Under the pieces are notes generated by a model. It worked only from the letters and a program-made list of their open reading frames with translations, did not search any database and had not been told where the DNA came from. Both the position numbers and the translations under genes were made by a program. Positions 1 to 10,640 of a stretch of DNA of 64,000 nucleotides are shown here, piece by piece; position 1 is the first letter of the stretch; each line of letters begins with the position of its first letter. Source of the DNA: Phoma sp. XZ068. Taxonomy: Eukaryota; Ascomycota; Dothideomycetes; Pleosporales; Didymellaceae. The stretch spans positions 1,116,001 through 1,180,000 of the forward strand of contig RBKR01000018.1 of the NCBI GenBank assembly GCA_004835665.1, read 5' to 3'.

Positions 1-1070
1 TACATCATAGTTGATAGCCCACCGAGCGTGTCACCTATACCGGAAACGGAGGCGCAGCAAGAGAGTTGATGTCTCCGTAAATTCGACATGGCATCATAGA
101 ACAGTGCCCGGGATGCCTGGACAGGCCCGTAGACCACAAAGCATCGCTTTGGGAGGATACACTCTTGGACGGTCCATATTCGCTTCCACCATGGCCGGTT
201 TCCGAGCCAAATTAATGTCCTTAAGGCTTTGGAACTAGATTCAATTCCGTTCTCAAATTTTGATGTAATAAACCCTATGTCGGAAAGATGAACATCCATA
301 GCTAAGTGACGAAGCAGACAGAACGCTTGGAATATTGAGTCGTTCTCGCATTCAGGATGACCAGATTGACTGAGCATGAGGTTATCTCGATCATCGTTGT
401 TCCACACACACTCTCTTGTCCTTTGAATTATGTTATCTTCCAGGGCTGGCTTTTGTGATATACTGCCAATTGCCTGGTGTATGGTAGCCAACAAATCAGG
501 GCTTGCTGAAGCCTTAAGAACCTGAAACTGTGTGTGGAACACTTCCAACCCAGGAGGTGGCATGCCTGTGAAGAAGTTGAGCAGCTTTTGCCGCTCCTCT
601 AGGGTTTCGTTGAACTGCAGCGATTCCGGTTCTTCCCCAAGGAATACGATACCGCAAGTCGTCTTACTGTATATCTCTCCCATAAGAGCGACTTGGTGAC
701 CTTTCTCCAACACATCAGACTGGTTAATGCATATCGCATCAACCCAAAGCGTTCGAGGCTTATCGGGAAACCTGAGACGCTTCAATGCGGTATGGAGGTT
801 TCTGGTTATTGGGAATCGGATTGAATCCAGGTCAATATCGATAGGGTTATCTTGCGAGCTCCATACATAAGAAAGCGCCTATCGGGGGTCAGTCATGCAA
901 GAACTGCCGAGAACGTCAGGTGTTCGTGCCTCATAATCTAAAAAACCGTTTAGTGATACCGTCTGCAATAGGCAGCGGATGGTATCGTCGACGTGGGATG
1001 GCAGGAGGGCAATGGTCCTGATCTCCTTGTCTGGGATTGACAGAGGTCTGTATGTATCCATTAATGTCAT
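1..1070 (-). CDS. HET domain protein, 3' end outside the window
   Basis: Heterokaryon-incompatibility (HET, PF06985-type) protein, the family that triggers cell death after fusion of unlike fungal strains. Exon 1 (1070..930) encodes the usual N-terminal lead-in (YRPLSIPDKEIRTIALLP) and ends at DYE. Exon 2 (878..1) continues ALSYVWSS, then WVDAICINQSD, then GIVFLGEE and WWKRIWTVQECILP, which are the conserved HET blocks in order. The joint DYE|ALSYVW is exactly what the family shows, and both exons are phase 0. The intron between them starts with GC instead of GT (see separate entry). The Gly of the usual SYxWG motif is Ser here. I chose ATG at 1070; an ATG at 1061 is equally possible. The reading frame is open to the window edge, so the C-terminal half is not visible. 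The ligand or partner is unknown. Confidence 0.85.
879..929 (-). other. Probable GC-AG intron in the HET gene
   Basis: This 51-nt intron lies between DYE and ALSYVW. On the coding strand it begins GCACGA after GAG and ends GATAG, with a CTGAC branch-point-like element about 14 nt before the AG. Removing it restores the conserved HET joint in frame. No GT donor nearby does this. It is either a rare GC-AG intron or a donor damaged by mutation, which would make the gene a pseudogene. Confidence 0.65.
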
Positions 1071-3350
1071 CAATGCAATAGCAGATGCAATTCTGTCAAT
1101 GGAATAGTGGGCAACAAAAAATGGGAGGTGAGTCGAAATGGAGACTTTATTAGAGTGCTTGCTAGTGAAAGACAAGCTAGGCAAGAGGAGAATATAATCT
1201 GTGTTCCTTCGCACAGATTACCTGATTGTTCCCCGTGTGTGGCCCTCCAGTTTAAAAGCGTGCATCGTGGAACGCAACCAATCATTGATACCTAAGTTAA
1301 TGATGCATGCTTCTCGACTTAAAATCTGCCAACAATAGTTACGCCCCCAAAATCTATGCAAACTTCAGCTAATAAACTTGTTTTACGTGCGAGCAGCTGA
1401 GGTTGCCAAGGACGCTAAGAGTTCAGCTTCTACCATCGCCCAAATACCCAAAGAGCACACCACCAGTGTAATCTCTCCGCCGTAGCTGTCGCGCCATTTG
1501 CGGTCGTTTTGGTGGAGGCTGAGACTAAATTAGCTGCAGCGTCTCTTGGATGGTAACTATAGAGAAGGTTGTGAGTCTGGCAGCCAGGCCGCCGCTCACC
1601 CTGGCAAAGAGTTCAGCGCTCGGCTACTTGCATGTCGTAAGCTGTGAGCCTACAGACTAAGATGGGCTGTTGACGTCCAGCGGATGCGGCTGCTCAAGCG
1701 TAGGGGCCGGCTTACTCATTGGTTGACTCTGCGCAGGCATGAGACGAGGCTTGTACGTGGGCATGTGTAGAAATGCCAATATGGCACAGACCTATTCGCA
1801 TAAGTACCTTCCATCTTCTCAGGTACTTGAAACGGGATCTGCACTGCTCGAGCAGCACTGTACACTTTGACGTTGAGTTGCGCCACACCTGCCAACTGAC
1901 TAGGTTATACTTTGTAGTCCCCTTCTGGGCCTCGTACATGAAGGTGTTAGAAAAGACAAATCAACGAACTATTTCAACTGAGTGCCAAATTGCGCACAGA
2001 AACCGTTGTTTTAGCTGCAGCCCTTCAGATAACTGCAGGCGTTGTTGAATGGAGGTACATGACTTACTAGCGAATACCCACCGTTGTGTGTTTTTGACAG
2101 CTCTTGTGCTCTGCCAGCTTCTGAGTGTTTCGATCTGTGTCGATTTTGACATCAAGGCTCAACACTGCAGGGTCCGCAGGGTACCAGATTATCATAATCT
2201 TGAAGAATACCCCCCATATCTATCATGAGCATACCCGAGTATATCTGCGCATTAGAGTACATCTCCCTCGCAAGGTACTGCGCTCAATACTCTGCTGATA
2301 ATGTGCTTGATCGGATGCGTCACACTTAATGCAACGGTAAGGTTTTAGGTTAACGATTGAGACGTGGACTAACTATCGTCTGGCAGAAAATCCGATGTAT
2401 ACAAAGATGATATACTTCTCATGGGGCTTTTTCTCACAGGTATATATCAATAACCATGATAATCTATGTCCAAAGTAGTTCGCTGCCCTGGTGTGTATGA
2501 GCGTAAGCCGCCACCTACTGTTTTATACTATTTACGTTGAGCAAAGGCTTTCTAGCATGCGTGGGATTTGATGGACGGTTTAAGGGACCCACTGAACCTG
2601 AGTTCGGAATACCCCGTACCACAGTGCATGAGCAACGGGCAAGGGCATTCGCAAAGACATGGGGCAGTATCCTACAGCCTTGCGGGTGTTGGCTTGCTGT
2701 TACATATATGGATCGTGAGCACGCCAGAAGCGTACGCTGTTCCTTCCTTCCTCAGTCTCGTACGTTCGTCGCACACCAAGAGAAAAAAATAGACCCGCTT
2801 TCAGCCCTCGGTGTCGCGACCATGGCAGAGCTGGTTGTATTTGATTTATATTTACTTTTTTTATAGTTATAGGTAAATAGCTACTCACCTTTACTACATA
2901 AAGCCTATCTTACTACTATGTTTTATTTTGTAAAGCGACTGGCAAAGATACTTTCGCCGTCGTTATTCGTCGCGCAGCATGCACCGTCTCGTGCCGACAT
3001 AATGCGCGTGCACTCCATTGACAGCCTACCACCCCACGCAAACATCCCCAAGCCACAGATCGATCGGATACTTAAGGTGTAAACCGACGGACATTATAAC
3101 ATGCTTGCACCACACGGAATACGCTTTGGCGACCACGGCAATTTCAGCAAACGAGGGTCTTCCTGACCGTGCTTAGCTCAACCCCCTCGTGGAAGCGAGT
3201 TTCTGGCTGACCGGATACGAATCCCGATGTTGACATCCGATCCTACAATACCACGTCACGTGACGCAGGAGACATTGATATAGCGATTGCACGAGTGCTG
3301 TATGTAATTGTTCAGGTTTGCGTTATCTGGCAGTTACCGATACAACCAAC
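1071..3350. other. Gene-free spacer
   Basis: About 2.3 kb between the HET gene and the reductase gene. Short open frames occur on both strands, but none has a recognisable motif, a plausible exon chain or family-like composition. The last few hundred bases should hold the promoter of the reductase gene; I see no decisive element there. Confidence 0.6.
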
Positions 3351-4349
3351 ATGATCCACATTAGCGAGGCCCAGGCGAAGCAAGCCGTCAACATCAGATC
3401 ATCTCTTACAGTGTTCCGCCGCGCATATCTTCAGTGCAATGAGGGAGGTGCATTCACTGGACCCCGGCTCGTAATGCCCGTGGACGACGCCGGCAACAAG
3501 GGCCAATGGCTGACCGCAAACTACCCTGCCGAGGGTTTTTTTGGCACGAAGTTCTCGGCTGTGTTCCCAGAAAACTCCAAGAAAGGGTTGCCCGTCACAC
3601 TCTCCTCTATCAGTTTATATTCTAACCGAACCGGCGAGCTTAAGGCTGTGATCGAGGCCAATGCACTCACAGCCATGAAAACGGCTGGGAGCGCTGCCAT
3701 CGCGACCGATCTTCTGTCCCGCAAAGACTCCTCGACTCTGGCCATCATTGGATCCGGTCTGCAGGCTTTTGATCAAGTTCTCGCGATCCGCGAAGTACGC
3801 GACATCCGCCATGTGATTGTGTACGACTTGGACCCTTCGCGCGCCCAGCACTTTGTTGGGTTCTTGCATGCAATTGATGGGTACGATGCAATTACCATGG
3901 TCGCCAAGTCAGTGGATGAGGCCATCGCCGGGGCAGACATAATATGTACATGCACTACGTCCCACAAACCTGTCTTCAAAGGCACTAGCCTCAAACCAGG
4001 TACTCATGTCAACGCCATTGGTTCATATACTCCAGATATGCAGGAGATTGACGCAGAGACCGTTCTACGAGCTAGTCGTGTCATCACCGAGCATGTGGAT
4101 GGCTTGTGGGCAGCAGCTGGAGACATACTGAAACCCCTCGAAATGGGACTCATTAAGAAGAGCAAGGTCGACGGTTCGGTTGGGGATGTGCTTGCTGGCA
4201 AAGTGTCAGGGCGCAGGGATGAGACCGAGATTACTCTGTATGAAAGTGTCGGTTCAGCGGTCCTCGATCTGGCTATTGCCATCGAGACTTATCGGCAAGC
4301 CACCGGGTCAGCTACCACTTCCACGAATTCGTACAAACAATCTTCTTAA
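3351..4349 (+). CDS. Ornithine cyclodeaminase / mu-crystallin family NAD(P)H reductase
   Basis: Single-exon protein of 332 aa from ATG 3351, the normal length of the OCD/mu-crystallin family (PF02423). The Rossmann nucleotide-binding loop is IIGSGLQA (residues 132-139). Before it lie the family blocks GPRLVM, GTKFSAVFPEN and LTAMKTAGSAA; in most members the last reads LTAxRT, so an Arg is Lys here. After it comes the IGSYTPDMQEID block. Members include ornithine cyclodeaminase, ketimine reductase and delta1-pyrroline-2-carboxylate reductase. The gene converges on a proline-racemase-superfamily gene 1.4 kb away, which favours reduction of pyrroline-2-carboxylate to L-proline in hydroxyproline catabolism; that assignment is inference from the pairing. 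The frame stays open slightly upstream, but only without an ATG. The location is probably cytosolic, as no signal or membrane segment is seen. Confidence 0.85.
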   Translation: MIHISEAQAKQAVNIRSSLTVFRRAYLQCNEGGAFTGPRLVMPVDDAGNKGQWLTANYPAEGFFGTKFSAVFPENSKKGLPVTLSSISLYSNRTGELKAVIEANALTAMKTAGSAAIATDLLSRKDSSTLAIIGSGLQAFDQVLAIREVRDIRHVIVYDLDPSRAQHFVGFLHAIDGYDAITMVAKSVDEAIAGADIICTCTTSHKPVFKGTSLKPGTHVNAIGSYTPDMQEIDAETVLRASRVITEHVDGLWAAAGDILKPLEMGLIKKSKVDGSVGDVLAGKVSGRRDETEITLYESVGSAVLDLAIAIETYRQATGSATTSTNSYKQSS

Positions 4350-5738
4350 GTTGTCTATAGTTCGGAACTAGTATCATCGAGAACATGAACGAAGTCCCGA
4401 ATATGCGAAGAAATATACAGCTTTGTTGACACAGAACATCCTTGCGCTACCACATCCTGTTTCCTCCCAACATGCAATGCTTCCGAATCGTCAAGAGCCA
4501 AGTGCTGACTTTTTCATATCGATTCGTCACTATTTGCACAATACTCTGCCTATAGTGAAGAAACCGTGGCACGGTGCCCAGAAAGTGGTGCGGTGGGCGA
4601 GTTCAGGCTTGCCGCACAATCATTCCCGTTGGTCCGACTTGGAGGTGTGGAACAACCTTATACACATGTTTACCAGGTACCAATGACAACCAAAATCACA
4701 ACCGCACATTGCTTTGATAATGAAACTTGTAAGAAATATGCAATGGAAGTTCTATTTCCGCGCGCTGCTTGAATTCTGACTGCACGGAGGCCATGACACG
4801 TCCGACCGACTCCAATGCTGCGCCCGTACGTCTGGGAATCTAGAACTGTGGGTGACAGAGCCACGAAGCGTGGCGCAATTATTACTGTCGCTGAAACACC
4901 ACTACCGATCCGATTTTTCACATATAAATTTCCCATCTTCGGCATATCGTCAACGGTGTCCTTCATCGCCGTTATCTACTTCAACTGCCCTAATTTGTCC
5001 CTTCACAGATTGCCCTCCGGCTCCAGGGCTTCATAGGTAGATCGCCACAAAACCATTTTCCTTGATGAGTTCCATGAAGTACTCGTCAAGGTTCTGGCCC
5101 ACCTTTTCACTTCACCTTTAACTTGGCATTCAGTATTACGGCATGTTCTACAATCACAGCTACATTTTGGGATCTTAACATTCACCGGAGACCTCAACAT
5201 TCGAATCTGCTTTCGAAGTCGTCTCTTACCGCTGTGAGAAGACTCCATCCAATAGTAAAGACTTAACAGCTGAAAACTAGTCTCTTGACTGCCGTCACTG
5301 TTATGTTAGTTGCTCTGTCAACGTATAGTCTTTGTGGAAACGATACCAAGTAGTATTTGTGCACCTTACTCTCTGGCGACCTTTGCGACTTTCGTTCTGA
5401 ACCTATCAGTGGACTTGGTAATTTATGTCCTCAGCAGCTGCTGGACTTGAAGCAGGACCAGCATCAACGCTAATTGCAAGAGCCACACGAAATGCGGTGT
5501 AAATGGTGGTGTCTATGATCAACAAGTCGCGAACGTTTCAATTTGGATTACGATTTGACATCCGGGAACTCAATCTCTAGGCCATGGACTTTCCTGAGCT
5601 GGACCAGAAAAGCATCTGGAGTGTGTCATAGGAAAAGTTGACCTAGGTGATCCTGCCGAAGTCATGCTATACGAAAAGTGCCGATGTTCTGGACGTTTAT
5701 ACATAAATCTATTTGGTGGTCTAATGGTGGTATACCTC
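4350..5738. other. Convergent 3' intergenic region
   Basis: 1.4 kb between the 3' ends of the reductase and racemase-family genes. It is of ordinary composition with several short open frames. I see no motif, repeat or RNA gene in it. Confidence 0.6.
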
Positions 5739-6785
5739 TTAGTCCAGGTTGCCAGCAAACCACTGGTCGCCAACCCTGTAACCTTGCGGGAACGGGTCCG
5801 TCGAGTCAAGCATTGCCTGTCGGTAGCCAGTGAGCCACGCTCGTCCCTTTACTCTTGGGAGAACGGCATTGTACTCGCCCACCTTCGTGGTACCGCATAT
5901 CTGGCAAACAAACTCCGTGCCAATGATGCTTCGATGCTTGAATGTCTCGCCCTCCTTCAGACAGCCCCTTGCATGCAACACCGCCATTCTTGCCGAAGTC
6001 CCGGTACCGCAGGGGCTTCGATCAAGGCGTCCAGGTGAGACGACAACGGTGTTCTTTGCAGTCTTGGTTCCATCGGTCTCAACCTGTAGCGGTTCTGTCC
6101 ACTCGAGAATAGTGATGCCACGAATTTCATGATTCTCTGGGTGAACAGGCTCGAAGGAGTCAATGACGGCGGACTTGATAAGTTCGCCGATTCGCACTAG
6201 CTCTTGCGCGTGCTTGTGCTTGATGGCCAGGCCGACTGAGGCAGCGTCGACGAGTACATAGTGCATGCCTCCCCAAGCAACGTCGACTGATACAACACCC
6301 AAACCTGGAACGTCGACCTTGTGGTCTAATGCGTATACAAAAGCGGGAACGTTATCGAATGCCACTGTTTCGACCTTGCCGTTCTTACACTCCGCTACGA
6401 TTCCAATCAATCCGGCCGCAACCTCAAGTTTCAACTCTGTGACTGGCTCTTTCATCTCCAACATTCCTGTCTCCAAGAGTACGGTCGCCGTGCAGATCGT
6501 GTTTGCTCCAGACATCGGCGGGTACTCATCACTCTCCAAGGTAAGGAAGGCAGCGTCAGCCTCAGGGTTGCAGGGTGCCAGGATCATGTTCATGCATTGA
6601 GCTGACTTTCCACGAGGCTCTTGCATGAGAAGAAGCCTTATGTGGTCCGCATGATCCCGGAAGTAGCAAAGCTTCTCGTATATGGTTTTACAATGAACTG
6701 GGTCCAGTACTCCTCCAACAATGACATCTCCAACCTCTCCTTCTGCATGGACACCAACGATGTTGACCGTCCTCTTGAAAGGCAT
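5739..6785 (-). CDS. Proline racemase superfamily enzyme (hydroxyproline epimerase/dehydratase type)
   Basis: Single-exon protein of 348 aa, full length for PF05544. These cofactor-free enzymes racemise proline, epimerise 4-hydroxyproline or dehydrate trans-3-hydroxyproline, using two opposed residues that are Cys/Cys in racemases and epimerases. Here the second site is intact (DRSPCGTGTSA, Cys259). The first is PPMSGANTIC, with Ser92 where Cys stands in MCGHxT; the following His is Ala. The variant Ser/Cys pair argues against a classical proline racemase. With the neighbouring mu-crystallin-type reductase, the likely substrates are hydroxyprolines: the dehydratase product pyrroline-2-carboxylate would be reduced to proline by the partner. 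The Zn2Cys6 regulator gene lies 568 bp upstream on the same strand. The exact substrate cannot be read from the sequence. Confidence 0.88.
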   Translation of the reverse strand: MPFKRTVNIVGVHAEGEVGDVIVGGVLDPVHCKTIYEKLCYFRDHADHIRLLLMQEPRGKSAQCMNMILAPCNPEADAAFLTLESDEYPPMSGANTICTATVLLETGMLEMKEPVTELKLEVAAGLIGIVAECKNGKVETVAFDNVPAFVYALDHKVDVPGLGVVSVDVAWGGMHYVLVDAASVGLAIKHKHAQELVRIGELIKSAVIDSFEPVHPENHEIRGITILEWTEPLQVETDGTKTAKNTVVVSPGRLDRSPCGTGTSARMAVLHARGCLKEGETFKHRSIIGTEFVCQICGTTKVGEYNAVLPRVKGRAWLTGYRQAMLDSTDPFPQGYRVGDQWFAGNLD

Positions 6786-7353
6786 GGACTTTTTTCAGAC
6801 TTTTCCCTGATTTAAAATGAATATGGGTAGTTTTCGAAATTGTTCGTGGTCCGGCTGGTTTGATGGAGGATCAGGCAAGGGTCGTGGGACTTCTTCAATG
6901 ATCCAAGCCTCGGGAAATATTGACCCGGATAGTCTTCAGCGTAACACCCAGGGGAACATGCGAGTAGCCGACATCTCGATGGCCGATCCTCGAATTGCCG
7001 GTCGGATCGGAACCGTAACCGCTGGTGCGTACCGATCTCGGATCTGTAATTCTTGCAAGACCCTAGAACAGTCACACTGCATACAACTGTCCGAGCCGGG
7101 TTTGTCAGGCACTTTCTATGGGCTTCCCAGTAGCGGATATTGGGTTCTAAAGGCCTCTAGTGTGGTGCTTGCTGCTAATTTAAGGATTCCATTCGTCTTT
7201 GAGCATCGTCGACGCATGATTCTGCGTTGGTCCGAATCATCGGGCTGTTATAGAAGAGCGTCGTATAGGATATGGCTATATTTGACTGGCTGCGTCAGTG
7301 AGTCTACAAGATCCTAAACATATCATTCTAAAAGTGATTGTTCACATTGGTTA
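6786..7353. promoter_or_regulatory. Region upstream of the racemase-family gene
   Basis: 568 bp between the start of the racemase-family gene and the 3' end of the transcription factor gene, both on the minus strand, so it must hold the racemase promoter and the factor's terminator. A 166-codon open frame on the plus strand (6817..7317) crosses it but has no recognisable features. No defined binding site is claimed. Confidence 0.4.
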
Positions 7354-9802
7354 CTATAACAATGACGGATCTAGCTGGTCTAAAGAGCTAGCAGCCCAGG
7401 TCCAGTCCAATCCCTCCAGATTCATGGCGTTGGCGACAGCCTCAAGCTGATCACTGCTCAATACATCTTCCATGTCGAAGTTATGAGCAGACATGTACTC
7501 GACTTCGGAGTGCATTGAGTCAATGGCGTCTGGCTGACTGGCGTCGAAAGGTTGCAGCGCAAAAACTTCGTTCCTGTTGTTTGGACTCGTCTGCGCCGGT
7601 ACACGTGAACTCGTACCCATTGACTCTAGCGCTTTGAGAGCCCCATCAAGCTGCTCGAGTTCGCCTTTGCGGCACGCTGCAACACTATTACCTACTGCAG
7701 CCATTTCGTTGAGTACGTCAAAGGCTGTCTGGAGCGATCCGTCATGATCCTTAAATAGTGATGGGTCTACCACAGGTGCAATCAGAAGCACCAACGCTGC
7801 TGACCATGTCGATTCCAGGTCGAAGGGCACGAATACGTCTGTTGTATGTTAGAATGGAAAGAATGGAAAACCCGCATCTACGCAGGTGCATAAGGTACTT
7901 ACCAAGTAACGTTTGACTTTGTAATGCGGCGAGAATCTTGGTAGTCTGCCGCGCGGAGCCAACACAAACCCGCAACAAGGACCGGCTACCTCCAGACGCA
8001 GGAACACGTACCGGCTTTGCGATTTCTACTCTCTTTTGAAGAAAGCTGAACAATAATGGCTTAGTGTTCAACATGATGCACTTGGAAAAACCTCAAATTA
8101 GCAAACCACAAGAGATTCTGGACAACAGCAAGGACTTACGTGATGATGGAAAAGATGGAGATGTGCTGACAACCTTGAGATACCACTATCGGCAGAGACC
8201 CTCAATCTAAGCGGGAAATTCTGAGTGCGCTCATCATTGATGGCAGCTAAAGCTTTAAGTGCAGCCTTGATGCTATTCAGAAAGTTGATGCCTGTCCTTC
8301 CTTCTTTGCTGTAGACAGCTATGCACAAGTCAGAAGGTCGCGTTGTACTATCTGTACAAAACTTACTTTGCTGAATCATGCCTTCTATGTTAGCCAGCTT
8401 GATGTGGATATGGAGAGCATGCGATCGATGCGTCGAGTTCCCAAACGTTGGGAGCTGAGCACTGATGTCACGCTCGCTTATCGTTCTTGGTACACCCATC
8501 AATGCTGACATGTGTGAGTCGAGAATGTACAAAGTCCACCAGACCTTGCGACATCGCTCTATCACGTCTGTTGCGTGTTGTTGGGTTGGCATGTCAGTGT
8601 GGAAGCCAAATGCAATAGCTGTACGCATCGCTTGTCCTATCTGTAAAGGTCAGTATGCGGTCTTGATGATCACTTTCTTGGGTCCTAATTACTATTGTGT
8701 ATGCTACAATACGCATGTCGAGACACTGTAAGTAGAGAGCTGCGCAACACAGAATCTCTGTACTCTGAACGGGATCGGTCCAAAGAAAGATCTGATCTGG
8801 TAGCATCTGCATCGCTTGTACGAAGAGGTCTCCGCCAGACGGCTTCCGGGTCTTTCTCAAACGGCCAACTAGCGATTTTCCAATGGCGAGCACTATGAGG
8901 TAGTGGATGTACCACAGTTCTGAAAATCGATTCTGCTCCTGACCACTTTCGTGAAACGCATTGAAGTGATGCATGAAGAGGTCATTGTCAAATACGTGAA
9001 ATAGCTGTCCACAATGGAATTTTACATTGTTGATGAGAAAGAGGGCGTGATCTGCGGTCGGCAACGCTGGCTGTACGGCGCTTGCTGTTGTTCGCCTTCC
9101 ATCCCAGCCAAGTTCGTACGTGGAACCATCATAATGCAGGTCAGCTTCCGGGAGAGGACAACCGAAGACTCTATCGTGAACTAGAGCCAGCGCTCTTCGC
9201 CCAAATGACCAATTCGACGAGCTGCCAAGGAAGACTAATTGCTAATCAAAAATGATACGGCATCGAGTTCTAGCATTTACTTACGAGTCTGGCCCGTGTT
9301 CACGGCAGTATATACTGACAGCCCTGAGACAAGAGGGTTGACAATAGGTTGTTGATCTCGATCACTGTGCACACTGACAGCTCGCGACCCATCGTATCTC
9401 GATTCAGGGGGTTGATCAATGTCCAAATGTGAGGTAGGTGTCGATGAAGAGTGATCGTTGTCGAGTGTGATCTCAGCCTCAGTCTGTATGTTCAGTCCGC
9501 TGTCGTGGCTAGAGTGTTGCAACTCGCTTTCGAGCATCGAGGTCGTCGCCTGACGATGTTCGCGCAAGGGACCATCTCCATGACGACCACGAGAGGCGTC
9601 CCTTTGTAGCTGTGCAAAAGTTCTAACGGCGTTAGGATGTAGTCGGTCACTGAGGCTGGAGGTATACACACTCTTTCAGAACCAGCACCTGCTGTTGTTT
9701 GTCAGGGAACGTGCATGGTTGTTTCCTCTTCTCGCAATGGGCACAAGGCTGCGTTCCTGAACAACGGATCTTTTGTCGTTTGCAGAAGTTGCATCTAACC
9801 AT
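7354..9802 (-). CDS. Zn2Cys6 fungal transcription factor
   Basis: Seven exons, all joints in phase: 9802..9689, 9609..9281, 9221..8708, 8640..8367, 8318..8140, 8080..7903, 7838..7354; 690 aa. Exon 1 begins MVRCNFC and carries a complete Gal4-type binuclear cluster with spacing C-x2-C-x6-C-x5-C-x2-C-x6-C. A long polar linker follows. Exons 3-6 carry the fungal-specific regulatory domain (PF04082-like: LYLQCLDMR, IGQAMRTAIAFGFH, RRCRKVWW-like VIERCRKVWW, LMGVPRTI). The C-terminus is acidic and Met/Asp-rich (about 60 residues), a plausible activation region. Intron 1 has the weak donor GTGCTG but a clean CTAAC branch site and CACAG acceptor. A basic segment further upstream (about 9940-9870) could tempt one to extend the N-terminus, but no canonical splice keeps frame. 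It is a nuclear regulator; control of the adjacent hydroxyproline-type genes is inference from position. Confidence 0.9.
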
Positions 9803-10329
9803 GCATTAGCTATGGTGCCACCTCGGGGATCCTCACGCATGTAGGCACTTGCGCGTTGGGAACGCGTTTTCTGACACGATTCGCCTTAACAGCTCGACCG
9901 GCTGCAGGGTCAGACATCCCGATGCACACCGGATGGAAGGAGGTAATGATAGTTACAGAAGTGTTGGTGTCGATGTAGAATGAGAGACGGGCGCTACTTC
10001 CGATCATCGGTTATGCATTCCGATGGTCGGAACTGCTTCCGTTCCAAATACTTTGAGATAGGTTTACGACGATACAGGAATGACATCACCAAACGGACCC
10101 TCGAGATGGAGACGTACGTCGCAACTCCTCCATATACTTGCTTACGATCCTTGATGGAGCGCATCACAGGCCTGGAATTGGTAAGCATCAAAAGAAATAC
10201 CGTGACGTGCACTCAATGCACGCCTTCAGTCAATGCACGCCGTCAGTCAACGCACGCGATCGCGATTTCGTCCCAACTTCGCACCCCCCCACAACCCAAC
10301 GCCACAATGACTGTAGAAGAAACCCTTGC
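9803..10329. other. Upstream region of the transcription factor gene
   Basis: About 530 bp that must contain the promoter of the Zn2Cys6 gene. It contains the 17-bp tandem repeat listed separately. Otherwise nothing recognisable. Confidence 0.5.
10211..10261 (+). repeat. 17-bp tandem repeat, three copies
   Basis: Three adjacent 17-bp units, ACTCAATGCACGCCTTC, AGTCAATGCACGCCGTC and AGTCAACGCACGCGATC, differing at a few positions. Each contains a TCAAYGCACGC core. The array lies about 400 bp upstream of the transcription factor start and just downstream of the NACHT relic. Confidence 0.85.
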
Positions 10330-10640
10330 AGAGCTGTATGTCTTACTCTTACTCACATTCGTCTAGCGCGTCAATTATAACAACATGCGCCGAAACCGGT
10401 AAGCGCGCCTGCTTTATCTCCAAGAGCGGCTGCAAGATCAGCTTCTCAAACTTGTCTTTTCGAGCTCTTTGTGAGATAGCCCGGTCCTTATCAAGCGACT
10501 TCCTAATGCCAGGTAGCATGCTGGGCTCATACGCTCTTAAGTTGGTAGCCATAGTTCCTAATACTAGATACAACCCCTTCATAAGTACAGTAGGCAGCAA
10601 GACACGATCGTATTGCCCGGCTTGTCAACCTTTCCCTCGC
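10330..10640 (-). pseudogene. Decayed NACHT NTPase (STAND family) fragment
   Basis: On the minus strand the segment encodes a run typical of fungal NACHT/HET-E-like NTPases: an AYEPSMLPGIRKSLDKD block, then AISQRARKDKFEKLILQPL, then the Walker B motif VVIIDALDECE at about 10385-10349. Immediately after Walker B the frame reads E-stop-E-stop-D-I-Q (GAG TAA GAG TAA GAC ATA CAG), where the family normally has charged or Gln codons; CAA-to-TAA changes would explain it. Upstream, the expected Walker A (GxxGxGKS) and the FFxRGEGDRGNA-like segment are absent or frame-shifted. I therefore read it as a broken remnant of a nonself-recognition-type NTPase, not a gene. No linked N- or C-terminal domain could be found. 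Confidence 0.75.

Noticed and set aside
6817..7317. A 166-codon plus-strand open frame between the racemase-family and regulator genes.
   Set aside because: No motif or plausible protein composition, and it lies where the racemase promoter must be.
9870..9940. A basic segment (RVRKRVPNAQ) that could precede the Zn2Cys6 cluster as an extra exon.
   Set aside because: No GT-AG intron joins it to the cluster in frame, while ATG 9802 gives a simple complete start.
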